The translations under genes and the position numbers were made by a program. Shown piece after piece: positions 26,042-35,847 of a stretch of DNA of 64,000 nucleotides. Under the pieces are notes generated by a model. It worked only from the letters and a program-made list of their open reading frames with translations, was not told where the DNA came from and did no database searches. The stretch is taken from the NCBI GenBank assembly GCA_963815285.1, contig CAWFGB010000005.1, forward strand, positions 1 through 64,000, written 5' to 3'. Origin of the DNA: JACCSI01 sp963815285. GTDB taxonomy: Bacteria; Acidobacteriota; Vicinamibacteria; Vicinamibacterales; UBA2999. Position 1 is the first letter of the stretch; each line of letters begins with the position of its first letter.

Positions 26042-28600
26042 TCACTCCGTGCGAAGTGCTACCACGGGGTCAGTCCGAGCTGCAGCCCGCGCGGGCAGAT
26101 ACGCCGCAGCGATAGTCGTCAGCGTCAATGCACCCAAGGCCGCAACGATGCTGGCGGGATCGTGCGGACTGAGCTCGAACAGCATCGACGACACGTAGAC
26201 GTATGACGTACGATCGCGAGTGGGATCCCGATCGCGACGCCCAACGGCGACAAGCGTCAACGACTCTCTCGAGAAACAGCCTTCTCGATCGTGGCGCGGT
26301 TGGGCGCCGACGGCGATCCTGAGCCCGATCTCGCGCCGACGTCGTGGCGACGCTGATAAGCGAGAACACCGTAAAGCCCTACGGCGGCAATCAGCCAATG
26401 CGAGCAGCGCCAAACGCAGGTGGACACGCGCGTGACGAGCCGCTCGATGACGAGCGTGCTGATTGACGACGTCGCGAAACGGCACGACATTGCTGAGCGT
26501 GATTCGCTTGTCGACTGGATTGAGCCATGGCGAAACATCTCTCGTGCGACATGGCTCTGTGTCTACCGACAGTCCGAATCGGCAAAGCGAACGACAGGAG
26601 TTCCGCCCATCTGGCGGTACGGTCGGTAGTACATGCGGCGCCGAATCGTCTCGGAGGTTGAGCCATTTCGAATCCTTCACGACACCCACGATCTCCATCA
26701 GCTCGCCGGACGCGGGAGCCGCCTGTCTCGGTAAGAACCGGACGCCGATCGGATCGGTGCCGGGCAAGAATCGGTGCACGAACGACTCATTGACGATGGC
26801 GACGAGAGGAGCGCGCTGGTCATCAGAGCCGTGAAAATCGCGACCGGCCGACAGCGGCGTGCCCATCGCGGTGAGGAAGCCCGGAGAAATGCGTTGTTCG
26901 ATAATCGTCTCGTTGCGATCTCTGGCTGGTCACGGCCAGGAAAGCCGATCCTGATACTCGAAGGCCCCGCCGGAGAGCTGGCCAACATGACTGAAGGCAG
27001 CGATCTGGACGCGAGGCAGACCCGGAGGTGCGCTCACGGAGCTCTTCGAGCAGTTGGTCACGACGATTCTCGGAGTAGCTCGCTGCGGGAAGCTCGACGT
27101 CGGCGACGAGAAGACTGATCCTCGCGATAACCTGCTTCCTGGCCGCGGAGATTCAGCAGCGTGCGAAGAGGAACACGCCGGAGACGACTAGGAGCGCTGT
27201 GCACATGGCGATCTGACCGACGAGCAAGGAGCGATTGAGCAGAGCTTCGGTGTCGTTGACCCGCTCCGGCGCCGGTCTTCAACGGCACTTGCGGCGACGT
27301 TGCCGGTGACGCGAAGCGCCGGTAGCACGCCGAAGAGTAAGCACGTGGCGCACCGACAGCAGAAGCCACGAAGCCAAGCAGCCGGCGCATCCAACGCGAA
27401 CCGAAGATTTGGGGCGGCGAACGCCTGTTGTGGTGGGAGAAAGGAGAGGAGAGCGGCGTTGATCTACGCGCGCGACGCCAAAGACCAAGTGGGCCGCCAA
27501 GCAGGGAAAGACAGCAGGCTTTCGGTGAAGAGCTGACGAAGGATACGGCTTCGAGAGGCTCCGATGCGCCGCGCGGACGGCTATCTCTCGATCGCGCGAG
27601 GCGGTTGACGACAGCATCAAATTCGCGAGGTTCGCGCAAGCGATCAGCAACACGAGCAAGACGACAATGGCAACCAGTATTAGCGGCTGATAAAGCCGAA
27701 AACGCAAATTTGAGTATCCAATGCCGCCGGGTTGCAATTGAACTGCACGACCAAGGAGCGCCGCGGTCTCTCCCTCAGCTCGTGCCGGCGTGATACCAGG
27801 GTTGAGACGCCCCATCACACGCATCCATCGGCCGCGAGTCCGGTCCGGGGAATTCGGCGCGACAACGTGTTCAATCGAGATCCAGATATCGACGGGAACG
27901 TCGATCTCCGTGCCTCGGAAGCCGGCCGGCAATACTCCCGCAATCGTGAATTGACGTGTTCCCTGCCGGAATGTTGTACCGAGGACGGATAGCGTCACCG
28001 CCGTACTGGCGCCGCCAATATTCTTCGCTGATGACTGCTATCGGTTCTCCGGTGAGACCTGGCTCCGGCTGATGGAACACCCGGCCTGTCAAAGCACCAA
28101 CACCGAGAACATCGAAGTAGTTGTCGGAGACGAGTTGCACAAACGCTCTGCGTATCTGCTCACCGACCTCGATTTCGCCCGGTCGACCAATCATCTGTGC
28201 ACTAGCGATCACCCCAGAGAACGATGTGCCACCGCGCTGCAGCGTGTCGTGCGTGTTCAGCGTGAAGGCCTCTGCGATGGTGCCGTCCGGCCGCCGTTCA
28301 ACCAGTCGCACTAATTCATGCGGCTTGGCCACGGGCAAATCTCTCAGGAGCAACGCATCGAGAAGACTGAAGACCGCCATGGTGCCGCCCATGCCGAGCA
28401 TCAGCGTAAGGATGGCCGTCGCTGACAAGACGGGCCTGCGACGCAGCAACCGCCCGGCATAGCGCAAGTCCTGGGAAAAACGTTCGATCCAAGTCCAGCC
28501 CATGCCGACCGCCTTCCCTTCTTCAGCTTTCTCTGCCAAGTGAAACACCAGTTCTGCTTGGAGTTCGGCTTTCTTGCGTCTGCCAGCGAATGTTCGTGAG
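26042..28600 (-). pseudogene. ADOP-type (MacB/FtsX-like) ABC permease, multiply frameshifted
   Basis: The 5' part is intact: RRKKAELQAELVFHLAEKA, FSQDLRYAGRLLRRRPVLSA and a first membrane helix with the periplasmic MacB core (HELVRLVERRPDG, NYFDVLGVGALTGRVF, ISEEYWRRQYGGDA). Later segments lie in other frames: FTIAGVLPAGFRGTEIDVPV, LLVLLIACANLANLMLS, and the terminal AAAYLPARAAARTDPVVALR. Acidobacterial duplicated orphan permeases have this layout and about 800-850 residues. No start codon is evident at the 5' end, which abuts the uraD stop. Confidence 0.75.
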
Positions 28601-28607
28601 CAAAGGC

Positions 28608-29117
28608 CTACGAGCCCGGCACGCGGCGCAGCCGCAGCTCCGTTATCTTCGCGTGCTCGCGCGCGGCGATGAGCAACTCCTCCTGCGGATCGTTGTTCAA
28701 CCGCTCGCACAGTAGCGCCAGCATCTCCTCAGCGCTCTTGCCCGTTGCGCACACGATGAAGATGTAGCCAAACGTCTCCTCGTAGGCGCGGTTCCCCTCC
28801 GCGAGCGCGTCCAAGGTGTGTTCAGACGCAGCGGCAACGCCGCGTTGCTCGTCGGCCGACAGGTCCGCTGTTTTCGGAAATCGCGCCCGGAGCGACTCGC
28901 GATCGCCGATCTTCGGATGGTGTCGGAATGCTTCTCGCCAGTCGTCCGGCCCGAGTGCGAACCATTCCTTGAGGGCCATCGCCTGCAGCTGTTCGTCGCT
29001 GCCGAACGGGCGGTGAGACAGCATGCGCTCCAGCCATCGGGCGGATCCGCAGCAGGCGGTCAGGACCTTGCGCGCGTCGGCCTCCGTTGCCGCGTCAAGC
29101 CGTTGCCACGCGTCCAT
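28608..29117 (-). CDS. uraD: OHCU decarboxylase
   Basis: This 169-residue enzyme decarboxylates 2-oxo-4-hydroxy-4-carboxy-5-ureidoimidazoline to (S)-allantoin, the last step of urate oxidation. It shows FRHHPKIGDRESLRARF with the catalytic histidine, DEQRGVAAASEHTLDAL and YEETFGYIFIVCATGKS, the family hallmarks. ATG 29117 overlaps the 3' end of the allantoicase gene, implying co-translation. Confidence 0.93.
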   Translation of the reverse strand: MDAWQRLDAATEADARKVLTACCGSARWLERMLSHRPFGSDEQLQAMALKEWFALGPDDWREAFRHHPKIGDRESLRARFPKTADLSADEQRGVAAASEHTLDALAEGNRAYEETFGYIFIVCATGKSAEEMLALLCERLNNDPQEELLIAAREHAKITELRLRRVPGS

Positions 29118-30081
29118 ATACTCGGAGGCGGCTGATGCCGCCGTCAGGAAAGATGTTGAGGCGCACCTGCGACACGGGCGCGGTGACACGCAGCTGCTTC
29201 GCAAAAAAGTGCCGATGGTGGGCGCGCAGCTTGGTCTGCGGCAGCAGCTCCGTCCACGTACCGTCCGCGAGACGACCCTCGAGTGACGCGCTGTCCGGGT
29301 AGTTGCCCTTGAAATGATTCGTGTCGATCTCGACTTTGGCTATGACGCCCGGCGTCCCAAGCCGGATGACCGCCCAATCGTAGCCCGGTCCGCGGCGCCG
29401 CTTCGTTTCCCAGCCGTCGCCCATGTCTTTTGCTCGGCCCGGCATGATCATGTTGTTCGGCTTGCCGTAGTGCATGTCGCTCGCGTCGATGGCCAGGCCG
29501 CCATGCTCGATGGCCGCAAGATCAACCAGGCGCTCCCCCTGGGTCAAGCGAGGCCAGTCGACGACGACTTCCCCGAAAACGCGCAGGCGTGCGACGCCGC
29601 CGTCGGGAAAGATGTTGAGCCGCACATGCGTCCACGGCCGGTCGCTCTGGATGGCCAAGTAGTTGACGCTATCCCCCTGGAGCGCTGCGTTCGGCAGCAC
29701 CGTCGTCCATGGTTCGCCATCCGCTCCGTAGATTCGGGGCGACAGGGGACGCGAGCTGTCGAGCGCGTCGAGAGAGCAGTGCGACGGGAAGTTGCCGGTA
29801 AAGAAGCGTGTGTCCACGTTGACGCCGCGGATGACGCCACGCATGCCGAGCCGGACGATACACCAGTCGTGTCCGGGGGTGCGGCGCCGGCGCGACTCCC
29901 AGCCATCCATCCACTTGCCGCGAGTGGTGTATTTGCCAGGGACGAACACCGGCGGTTCGGATTTGATCAGGTTGGACTTTGCTGCGAAGAATTCGTCGTT
30001 GGTGGCGATCGCCCTTCCGCCGAGACGGCTCGACGCCAGATCGGCGAGGCCGGCGAAAGACGGACTACTATGCTCGGTCAT
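29095..30081 (-). CDS. alc: Allantoicase
   Basis: This 328-residue enzyme consists of two tandem allantoicase repeats, each with a WESRRRRTPGHDW or WETKRRRGPGYDW motif and a closing VRLNIFPDGG. It hydrolyses allantoate to ureidoglycolate and urea. ATG 30081 is used here; a GTG six bases upstream is also possible. The start codon overlaps that of the divergent uricase in CATG. Confidence 0.94.
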   Translation of the reverse strand: MTEHSSPSFAGLADLASSRLGGRAIATNDEFFAAKSNLIKSEPPVFVPGKYTTRGKWMDGWESRRRRTPGHDWCIVRLGMRGVIRGVNVDTRFFTGNFPSHCSLDALDSSRPLSPRIYGADGEPWTTVLPNAALQGDSVNYLAIQSDRPWTHVRLNIFPDGGVARLRVFGEVVVDWPRLTQGERLVDLAAIEHGGLAIDASDMHYGKPNNMIMPGRAKDMGDGWETKRRRGPGYDWAVIRLGTPGVIAKVEIDTNHFKGNYPDSASLEGRLADGTWTELLPQTKLRAHHRHFFAKQLRVTAPVSQVRLNIFPDGGISRLRVYGRVATA

Positions 30082-30913
30082 GCTCACGCATACAGCCTAT
30101 GGCAAATCGCAGGTCAGGCTCGTGCAGGTCCGCCGCCGCGGCGACCGTGATGATCTCCGCGATCTTTCAGTGGCAGTCCGTTTCGAGGGCGAGTACGACG
30201 CATCCTACATCGACGGCGACAATCGCGACGTGTTGCCGACCGACACGATGAAGAATACCGTCTATGCGCTGGCGGCCCGGTCCCCCGTGCAGGATCCTGA
30301 GCCGTTCGCGATCCAACTCGGCCAGCACTTCCTCGCACATAACCCTAAGCTGCGCCGCGTCACCCTCGACCTGGTCGAGCATCAATGGCGGCGAATCGAG
30401 ATCGGCGAGCGCGAGCATGGCCAGGCCTTCATGCGTCGTGGGCCGGACACGCGCACCGCGTCGGTGGTGGCCGCTCGCGAGGAGGTCACGGTCGAGGCCG
30501 GGGTCCAGGATCTGCTCATCATGAAGACCGGGCATTCCGCGTTCTCGGGCTTTCCACGCGACCAATTCACGACCCTGCCCGAGACCCGGGACCGCCTGCT
30601 GGCCACGGCGATGACCGCCTCCTGGCGCTACACCGAGATCGACGTGCCCTTCGGGTCGACGTGGCGTGGCGTGCGCGACGTCCTGTTGCGGACGTTCGCC
30701 GAGCACGACAGCGAGTCGGTCCAGCACACGCTTCATGCGATGGGCCAGGCCGTCCTCGACAGCCTCGACGTCGTGTCGTCGATCACCTTGGTGATGCCGA
30801 ACAAGCATCACTTGCCAGTTGATCTGACGCGGTTCGGCCTGGAGAACCGCAATGAGATCTTCGTCGCAACCGACGAGCCGTTCGGGCGCATCGAGGCGAC
30901 CCTGACGCGATGA
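30080..30913 (+). CDS. pucL: Urate oxidase (cofactor-free uricase)
   Basis: This 277-residue protein has uricase T-fold motifs: YGKSQVRLVQV with the conserved lysine, LPTDTMKNTVYALA with the catalytic Thr, MKTGHSAFSGFPRDQFTTLP and a C-terminal MPNKHHLPVDL. It oxidises urate to 5-hydroxyisourate and hydrogen peroxide without a cofactor. There is no peroxisomal-type tail. Its last codons overlap the start of allB by four bases. Confidence 0.95.
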   Translation: MLTHTAYGKSQVRLVQVRRRGDRDDLRDLSVAVRFEGEYDASYIDGDNRDVLPTDTMKNTVYALAARSPVQDPEPFAIQLGQHFLAHNPKLRRVTLDLVEHQWRRIEIGEREHGQAFMRRGPDTRTASVVAAREEVTVEAGVQDLLIMKTGHSAFSGFPRDQFTTLPETRDRLLATAMTASWRYTEIDVPFGSTWRGVRDVLLRTFAEHDSESVQHTLHAMGQAVLDSLDVVSSITLVMPNKHHLPVDLTRFGLENRNEIFVATDEPFGRIEATLTR

Positions 30914-32299
30914 TCGTGAAGAGTCGGCGCGTCGTGCTGCCAGACGGCATTCGCGAGGCGGCCATCCACATCCGCGACGGCCGCATTACGGAAATCACCG
31001 TCGCACCTGATGCACCCGGTGCACCCGCCGCACCCGGTGCACCCAGCGCACCCGGTGCACCCAGCGCACCTGGTGTACCCGTGCCCTCCGGCGAGCGCAT
31101 GCTGGATTTCGGCGACCTTCTCGTCCTCCCCGGCCTGGTCGATACACACGTGCACATCAACGAGCCGGGGCGCACTGACTGGGAAGGCTTCGAGACGGGG
31201 ACGCGCTCGGCTGCCGCCGGCGGGGTTACGACGATCGTGGATATGCCCCTCAACAGCGTGCCGGCGACGACAACCGAGGAGGGTCTCTCTGCTAAGCGAC
31301 AGGCCGCCGCCGGCAAATGCCATGTGGACGTCGCTTTCTGGGGAGGTGTCGTCCCCGGCAACACGGCCGATCTCGAGCCGCTGGCGGAAGCGGGCGTCCG
31401 CGGCTTCAAGTGCTTTCTCAGCCCGTCGGGCGTTGAGGAGTTTGTGCATGTGAGCGAAGCGGACCTTCGCCAGGCCATGCCCGTGGTCGCCCGTCTCGGC
31501 CTGCCGCTCCTCGTGCATGCGGAGCGGCCGGCGGCGCTTCGCGAGCCCAAGGGCGATCCACGGCGTTACCGCACATGGCTCGAGAGCCGGCCCGCGGCCG
31601 CTGAAACCGAGGCCATCGGACTCGTCGTGGATTTGGCGCGCGAGTATGGCACCCGCGTGCACATCGTTCACCTGGCGACGGCGGATGCTCTGCCGCTACT
31701 CCGTGACGCGCGCGCCGATGGCGTGGCCGTGACCGTAGAGACCTGCCCGCATTACCTCACGTTTGCGGCCGAAGACATCGCTGATGGCGACACGCGGTTC
31801 AAGTGCGCGCCACCGATTCGGCAGTCGGCGGAGCGTAAGCGGTTGTGGGAAGCGCTGATCGCCGGCGACATCGATTTGATTGCAACGGATCATTCGCCGG
31901 CCCCATTGGCGTTGAAGCACATCGACGCCGGCGACTTCGTCGCGGCCTGGGGAGGCATCGCCTCGCTTCAGCTTGGGTGCTCCGCTGTCTGGACGGGCGC
32001 GCTCGACTCGGGACTGTCCGCGTCTCTGCTGGCACGCTGGCTGGCCGAGGCGCCGGCGCGCCTGGCAGGCCTCAGTCCGAGGAAAGGAGCGATCGTCGCG
32101 GGCGCGGACGCCGATTTGATGATCTGGGATCCGGACGCAGAAATGGTCGTCGATGGCGCCCGGCTCTATCATCGGCATGCCGTGACGCCGTATCATGGCC
32201 AGCGACTGCGCGGCCGCGTGCGTACCGACCATCCTGCGCGGCGTCGTCGTGTTTGACGAGGGCGCGTATCGCGGACCGGCTTCCGGCCAACTGTTATGA
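30910..32299 (+). CDS. allB: Allantoinase with proline/alanine repeat insert; 3' end frameshifted
   Basis: This cyclic amidohydrolase opens allantoin to allantoate. It has metal ligands DTHVHINEPGRTDWEGFETG, the carbamylated lysine in RGFKCFLSPSG, LLVHAE, and the late IATDHSPAP. Residues 32-58 are a collagen-like APGAPSAPGAPSAPG insert in the N-terminal beta-sandwich. As written the frame stops at 32256, but an extra base near 32226 is likely. The next frame gives TILRGVVVFDEGAYRGPASG, the normal C-terminus, and ends at TGA 32299, restoring an ATGA overlap with uraH. Confidence 0.9.
31003..31083 (+). repeat. 9-bp tandem repeat inside allB (family A, GCACCCGGT)
   Basis: Nine consecutive 9-bp units alternate between GCACCCGGT and GCACCCAGC with small changes. 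The period is a multiple of three, so the reading frame survives and encodes Ala-Pro-Gly/Ser triplets. The same GCACCC core appears in the intergenic arrays at 34.6 and 46.1 kb and at the end of nuoM. Confidence 0.85.
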
Positions 32300-32640
32300 G
32301 CGCCATCACCACTCACATTCTGGACACGTCCACGGGCCGCCCCGTTTCTGGTGTCGATGTGGTGCTCGAGGTCCAGCGCAGTCCCGAGGAGTGGGCGCCG
32401 GTCGGCCGTGGCGCGACCGACGCCGACGGCCGCCTCCGCACGCTGATGCCTACCGGCACGCCGCTCGAACCGGCAACCTATCGCCTCGTCTTTCACACCA
32501 AACCGTATTTTCAGCGTTCAGCCACGACTACGTTCTATCCCCACGTCGTCGTCGTGTTCGACGTGGCCAGCGGGGAAGCGCACTACCATGTGCCCCTTCT
32601 GCTCAGCCCGTTTGGTTACAGCACGTATCGCGGGTCGTGA
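32296..32640 (+). CDS. uraH: 5-Hydroxyisourate hydrolase
   Basis: This 114-residue transthyretin-like enzyme has THILDTSTGRPVSGV at the start, the catalytic arginine and histidines in the expected places, and the diagnostic C-terminus YRGS. It hydrolyses 5-hydroxyisourate to OHCU between the uricase and UraD steps. The ATG overlaps the repaired allB stop, and its TGA overlaps the next ATG (TGATG). Confidence 0.95.
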   Translation: MSAITTHILDTSTGRPVSGVDVVLEVQRSPEEWAPVGRGATDADGRLRTLMPTGTPLEPATYRLVFHTKPYFQRSATTTFYPHVVVVFDVASGEAHYHVPLLLSPFGYSTYRGS

Positions 32641-33926
32641 TGCACAAGGACTTCAAGCCCATCGCGGCGACGCTGAAGAAGGCCAACGCCGCGGTCGCAC
32701 GCACCTATCCCGGCGAGACCGGCGATCGGCAGCCCGTGCACACGGTCTACGGCGGCGCGCATCTCTTCACGGCGGAGCTGGCGCCAAAGCTCGGGGCGAT
32801 TGCCATTCGGACGCTCGACCAGCACGCGCCCAACCCACAGAGCTTCGCCGAGGCGCTCGGCCTCTTCGCGCACGGCGATCTCGCGTTTGCCACCACCATT
32901 CGCGAACGCGTGATGGCGAAACTTCGACGCGAGCCAGTCGAAGACTTTCGGATCGATTTCGAGGACGGCTACGGGAACCGGCCAGACGCGGAGGAAGACG
33001 GCCACGCCGAATCCGCTGCACTGGAGGTCGCCAAGGGGCTCGCGGCGAAGACGCTTCCGCCGTTTATCGGGATCCGAATCAAACCGCTTTCGGCCGAGCT
33101 CTACGCGCGCAGCCTGCGAACGCTCGATGTGTTCCTCACGACACTCGTCCGCGCGACTCGCAGGCACCTGCCGCCCAACTTCGTCATCACGGTTCCCAAG
33201 CTGATGACGCCGGCGCACGTCGGTGCCGTGGCCACGGCGTGCCGCGTGCTCGAGCGGCGTTTGCGCCTCGAGCCGGGCATATTGACGCTGGAACTGATGA
33301 TCGAAACGCCGCAATCGATTCTCGCCCCCGACGGGACCTCAGCGCTGGGCGCCCTCGTCGCGGCCGGCGCCGGACGGGTGCGCGGCGCGCATTTCGGCAC
33401 CTACGATTACACCGCGCTCTGCGGCATCACCGCCTCGTGGCAGCACATGCGCCACCAGGTATGCGACTTCGCCAAACACATGATGCAGGTCTCGCTTGCG
33501 CAGAGCGGTGTCTGGCTCTCAGACGGCGCCACCAACGTCCTGCCGGTCCCGCCAGACGTCCATCGCGCCTGGAGAGTCCATTTCGAAGACGTCCAGCATT
33601 CCCTGGTGAATGGGTACTATCAGGGCTGGGATCTGCACCCGGCACAGCTGCCGACCCGATATGCGGCCGTCTACGCCTTCTTCCTGTCGGCCCTGCCGGC
33701 GGCGACTGCTCGCTTGCGCAACTTCGTCGACAAGGCCGCGCAGGCCACGCTGGTCGGCGACGTCTTCGACGACGCTGCGACCGGACAGGGACTGCTGAAC
33801 TTCTTCGTCCGGGGGTTGAACTCGGGCGCGCTGACGCTGCCGGAAGCGGCGGCGACGGGTCTCTCGCCCGACGAACTGCAGCGGCGATCGTTCCTTAACA
33901 TTCTCGAGGCGCGCAAGACACGATGA
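32640..33926 (+). CDS. DUF6986 aldolase/lyase-like TIM-barrel protein
   Basis: This 428-residue protein resembles the HpcH/CitE-like barrels: DFRIDFEDGYGNRPDAEED (acidic metal loop), PPFIGIRIKPLS (substrate arginine), VITVPKLMTPAHV, LTLELMIETPQSI (catalytic glutamate) and HFGTYDYTALCGI. Homologues, once labelled phosphoenolpyruvate kinase, recur beside ureide genes. I infer that it acts on the glyoxylate-level product of ureidoglycolate, like a malate synthase or lyase. This is unproven. It is tightly coupled to uraH. Confidence 0.8.
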   Translation: MHKDFKPIAATLKKANAAVARTYPGETGDRQPVHTVYGGAHLFTAELAPKLGAIAIRTLDQHAPNPQSFAEALGLFAHGDLAFATTIRERVMAKLRREPVEDFRIDFEDGYGNRPDAEEDGHAESAALEVAKGLAAKTLPPFIGIRIKPLSAELYARSLRTLDVFLTTLVRATRRHLPPNFVITVPKLMTPAHVGAVATACRVLERRLRLEPGILTLELMIETPQSILAPDGTSALGALVAAGAGRVRGAHFGTYDYTALCGITASWQHMRHQVCDFAKHMMQVSLAQSGVWLSDGATNVLPVPPDVHRAWRVHFEDVQHSLVNGYYQGWDLHPAQLPTRYAAVYAFFLSALPAATARLRNFVDKAAQATLVGDVFDDAATGQGLLNFFVRGLNSGALTLPEAAATGLSPDELQRRSFLNILEARKTR

Positions 33927-34558
33927 AGCGGATTCTCATCAGGGTGCTGATGGTCGTCGTGGCGCTTGGCGTAATTGCCGTGCTGTTCATGCGCTCCGTG
34001 CAGAGCACGCGCTCGGCGGCCTACTCGATTGACCCTGGACACCTGCAGAACTGGACGCTGGCCATCGAGCCGGGCAATGCACCAAATTCGGTGCTGATCG
34101 GCGCGCGGCCGCCGCGTGAGCTGGCGAGCACGTTATTTCGTCAGCTGTTCGCGCGGCTGGCCGAATCCCTGAATGGCCCGACCGTGCCAGTAGTGCCCTT
34201 GCTGTTGCAAGACGAGTTCAACCGGTCGTTTGCCGGGCGCGTGACGTCGGGCGACCTGCTGGCGGCCGCGCGGGAGGCGGGGGTGGACCGCGAGCGGTTC
34301 GTGCCGCGGTGCATGGGCTACCGACGGGAAAGCGCCCCTGGCGTCACACGGCAGCTCTATTTCGTCGTCTACGACGCGCCCTCGTTCACCCGTTTCAGGG
34401 AATCGATTGCCGCCATGGCGGAGCCCGGAACGGGTTACGATCCGGCGGCGTTGTCGCCAGTCATGCCGACGGCGGCGTCGGATCCGGATTTCAATCGGTG
34501 GCTGCCGATTCGCGTGAATGAGACCGATTGCGTCGCGGCGGTCGCGGTCGAGCGCTAG
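33923..34558 (+). CDS. Membrane-anchored hypothetical protein, 211 aa
   Basis: One N-terminal membrane helix (ILIRVLMVVVALGVIAVLFM) anchors a soluble domain with NWTLAIEPGNAPNSVLIGAR, then a cysteine in PRCMGYRRES. ATG overlaps the stop of the DUF6986 gene (ATGA), so it is the last gene of the ureide operon. The family is not recognised. Confidence 0.7.
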   Translation: MKRILIRVLMVVVALGVIAVLFMRSVQSTRSAAYSIDPGHLQNWTLAIEPGNAPNSVLIGARPPRELASTLFRQLFARLAESLNGPTVPVVPLLLQDEFNRSFAGRVTSGDLLAAAREAGVDRERFVPRCMGYRRESAPGVTRQLYFVVYDAPSFTRFRESIAAMAEPGTGYDPAALSPVMPTAASDPDFNRWLPIRVNETDCVAAVAVER

Positions 34559-34567
34559 GTTTCGACG

Positions 34568-34637
34568 GGTGCCGGCCAGGTGCGGCTAGGTGCGGCCAGG
34601 TGCGGCGGGGTGCGGCGGGGTGCGGTCGGGTGCAGGA
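34568..34637. repeat. 10-bp tandem repeat (family A, GGTGCGGCCA)
   Basis: Seven adjoining units of about 10 bp with the constant core GGTGCGG fill the space between the ureide operon and the DUF1028 gene. They end just before the latter's ribosome-binding site. Confidence 0.8.
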
Positions 34638-34650
34638 AAGGGAGGGTCAG

Positions 34651-35788
34651 ATGCGTGTTCGTAGTGTAGCGTTCGCCGTTCTCGTGTTCGTGGTTCCGGC
34701 GATGGTGTTCGCGCAAGAACCTCAGCGCGCGCCCGACGGCGTCATCATCAACGACGAGGGGTTTCCGCAGTACTCGACGTTCTCGCTCTGCGCGGTTGAT
34801 CCCGCGACCGGCCAGTCGGGCGCCGCGGTCACAACCCGCGTGCCGTTTGTCGGCCGCGCCGTTCCGCACGTCCGCGCTGGCGTCGGGGCGGTGTGTACGC
34901 AGGCTTCAACGATGGTCGAGTACGGCCCGCGCGGCCTCGATCTCATGGCCAAAGGGGTCGAGCCGAAGGTGGTCTTGGAGCAGATGCTCGCCAGCGATCA
35001 GCAGCGGGAATCGCGTCAGGTCGGCCTCATCGACATGAAGGGCCAGCAGCGCCGCACATTCGGGCAAGAACAACGGCAACTGGGCTGGCAGCCGCCAGGG
35101 GAAGAACTACACCGTGCAGGCCAACATCATGGTGGGGCCCGAAGTCGTCGAGGCAGTGGCGGCATCCTTCGAAGCCACCGACGGCACGGGCATGTCCCTA
35201 GCCGAGCGAATGATTCTGGCCATGGAGGCCGGGCAGGCCAAGGGAGGCGATCGCCGGTGGGGCAACCTGCAGTCTGCTGCCATCAAGGTCGCCGATCCCA
35301 ACACCCCCGGCCGCGGCGGCGACAACATCGCGCTGGCCATCGAGGTCGGTGAGCATTCCGAGCCGGTTGGCGAGATGAAGCGAATCTATAACACGACCTC
35401 GCGGACGCTCGGCTATCGCAACTTCTCTCGCATCGACGGCCCCGATGTTCTGGAGTTGAAGCGCATGCTGCACGCGCTTGGCCACTGGCGGCCGACGCTG
35501 GCAACGTTCCCCTCAGCGCCGCCGAACGTCGGCAATCAGAAGGTCGCCGAACTGCGCAAGACCGATCCGGCCGCGGCCGACAAACTACAGGCGGAATCGC
35601 GTCGCGCTCAGCAGGAATTCACTCGCGAGTTTGCGCTCTATGACGAGGAAGCGATGGCGGCCGTGGACAAGTTTCGCGCGGAGAAAAACCTCGACTACCA
35701 GGGTAATCCGGTGGGCCTGGTGGACCAGCGCTTTATCGATGCGCTGCGCGATGCGTACTTCGCCAAGCGAAAGACTGCGTCCCCATAG
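34651..35788 (+). CDS. Secreted DUF1028 (Ntn-hydrolase-like) protein, one frameshift
   Basis: The ATG follows GGGAGGG and starts a signal peptide. The mature part opens STFSLCAVDPATGQSGAAVT and VPHVRAGVGAVCTQAST, the DUF1028 core. Near 35048 one base must be changed in number to pass from DMKGQQ to AAHSGKNNGNWAGSRQGKN, and the second frame then continues YTVQANIMVGPEVVEAVAAS. A C-terminal 100-residue extension holds a peptidoglycan-binding-like helical stretch (LKRMLHALGHWRP). DUF1028 has been proposed to act on peptides or ureido compounds; here it follows ureide genes. Confidence 0.8.
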
Positions 35789-35847
35789 CAAAATCGACGA
35801 TGAATGTCGCGTAATTAGGTGTATCTTGTCTCTTGATAGGAGAACAG

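Noticed and set aside
32588..33898. Alternative plus-strand frame over the DUF6986 gene
   Set aside because: Arginine-rich low-complexity product; the other frame encodes a clear TIM-barrel protein.
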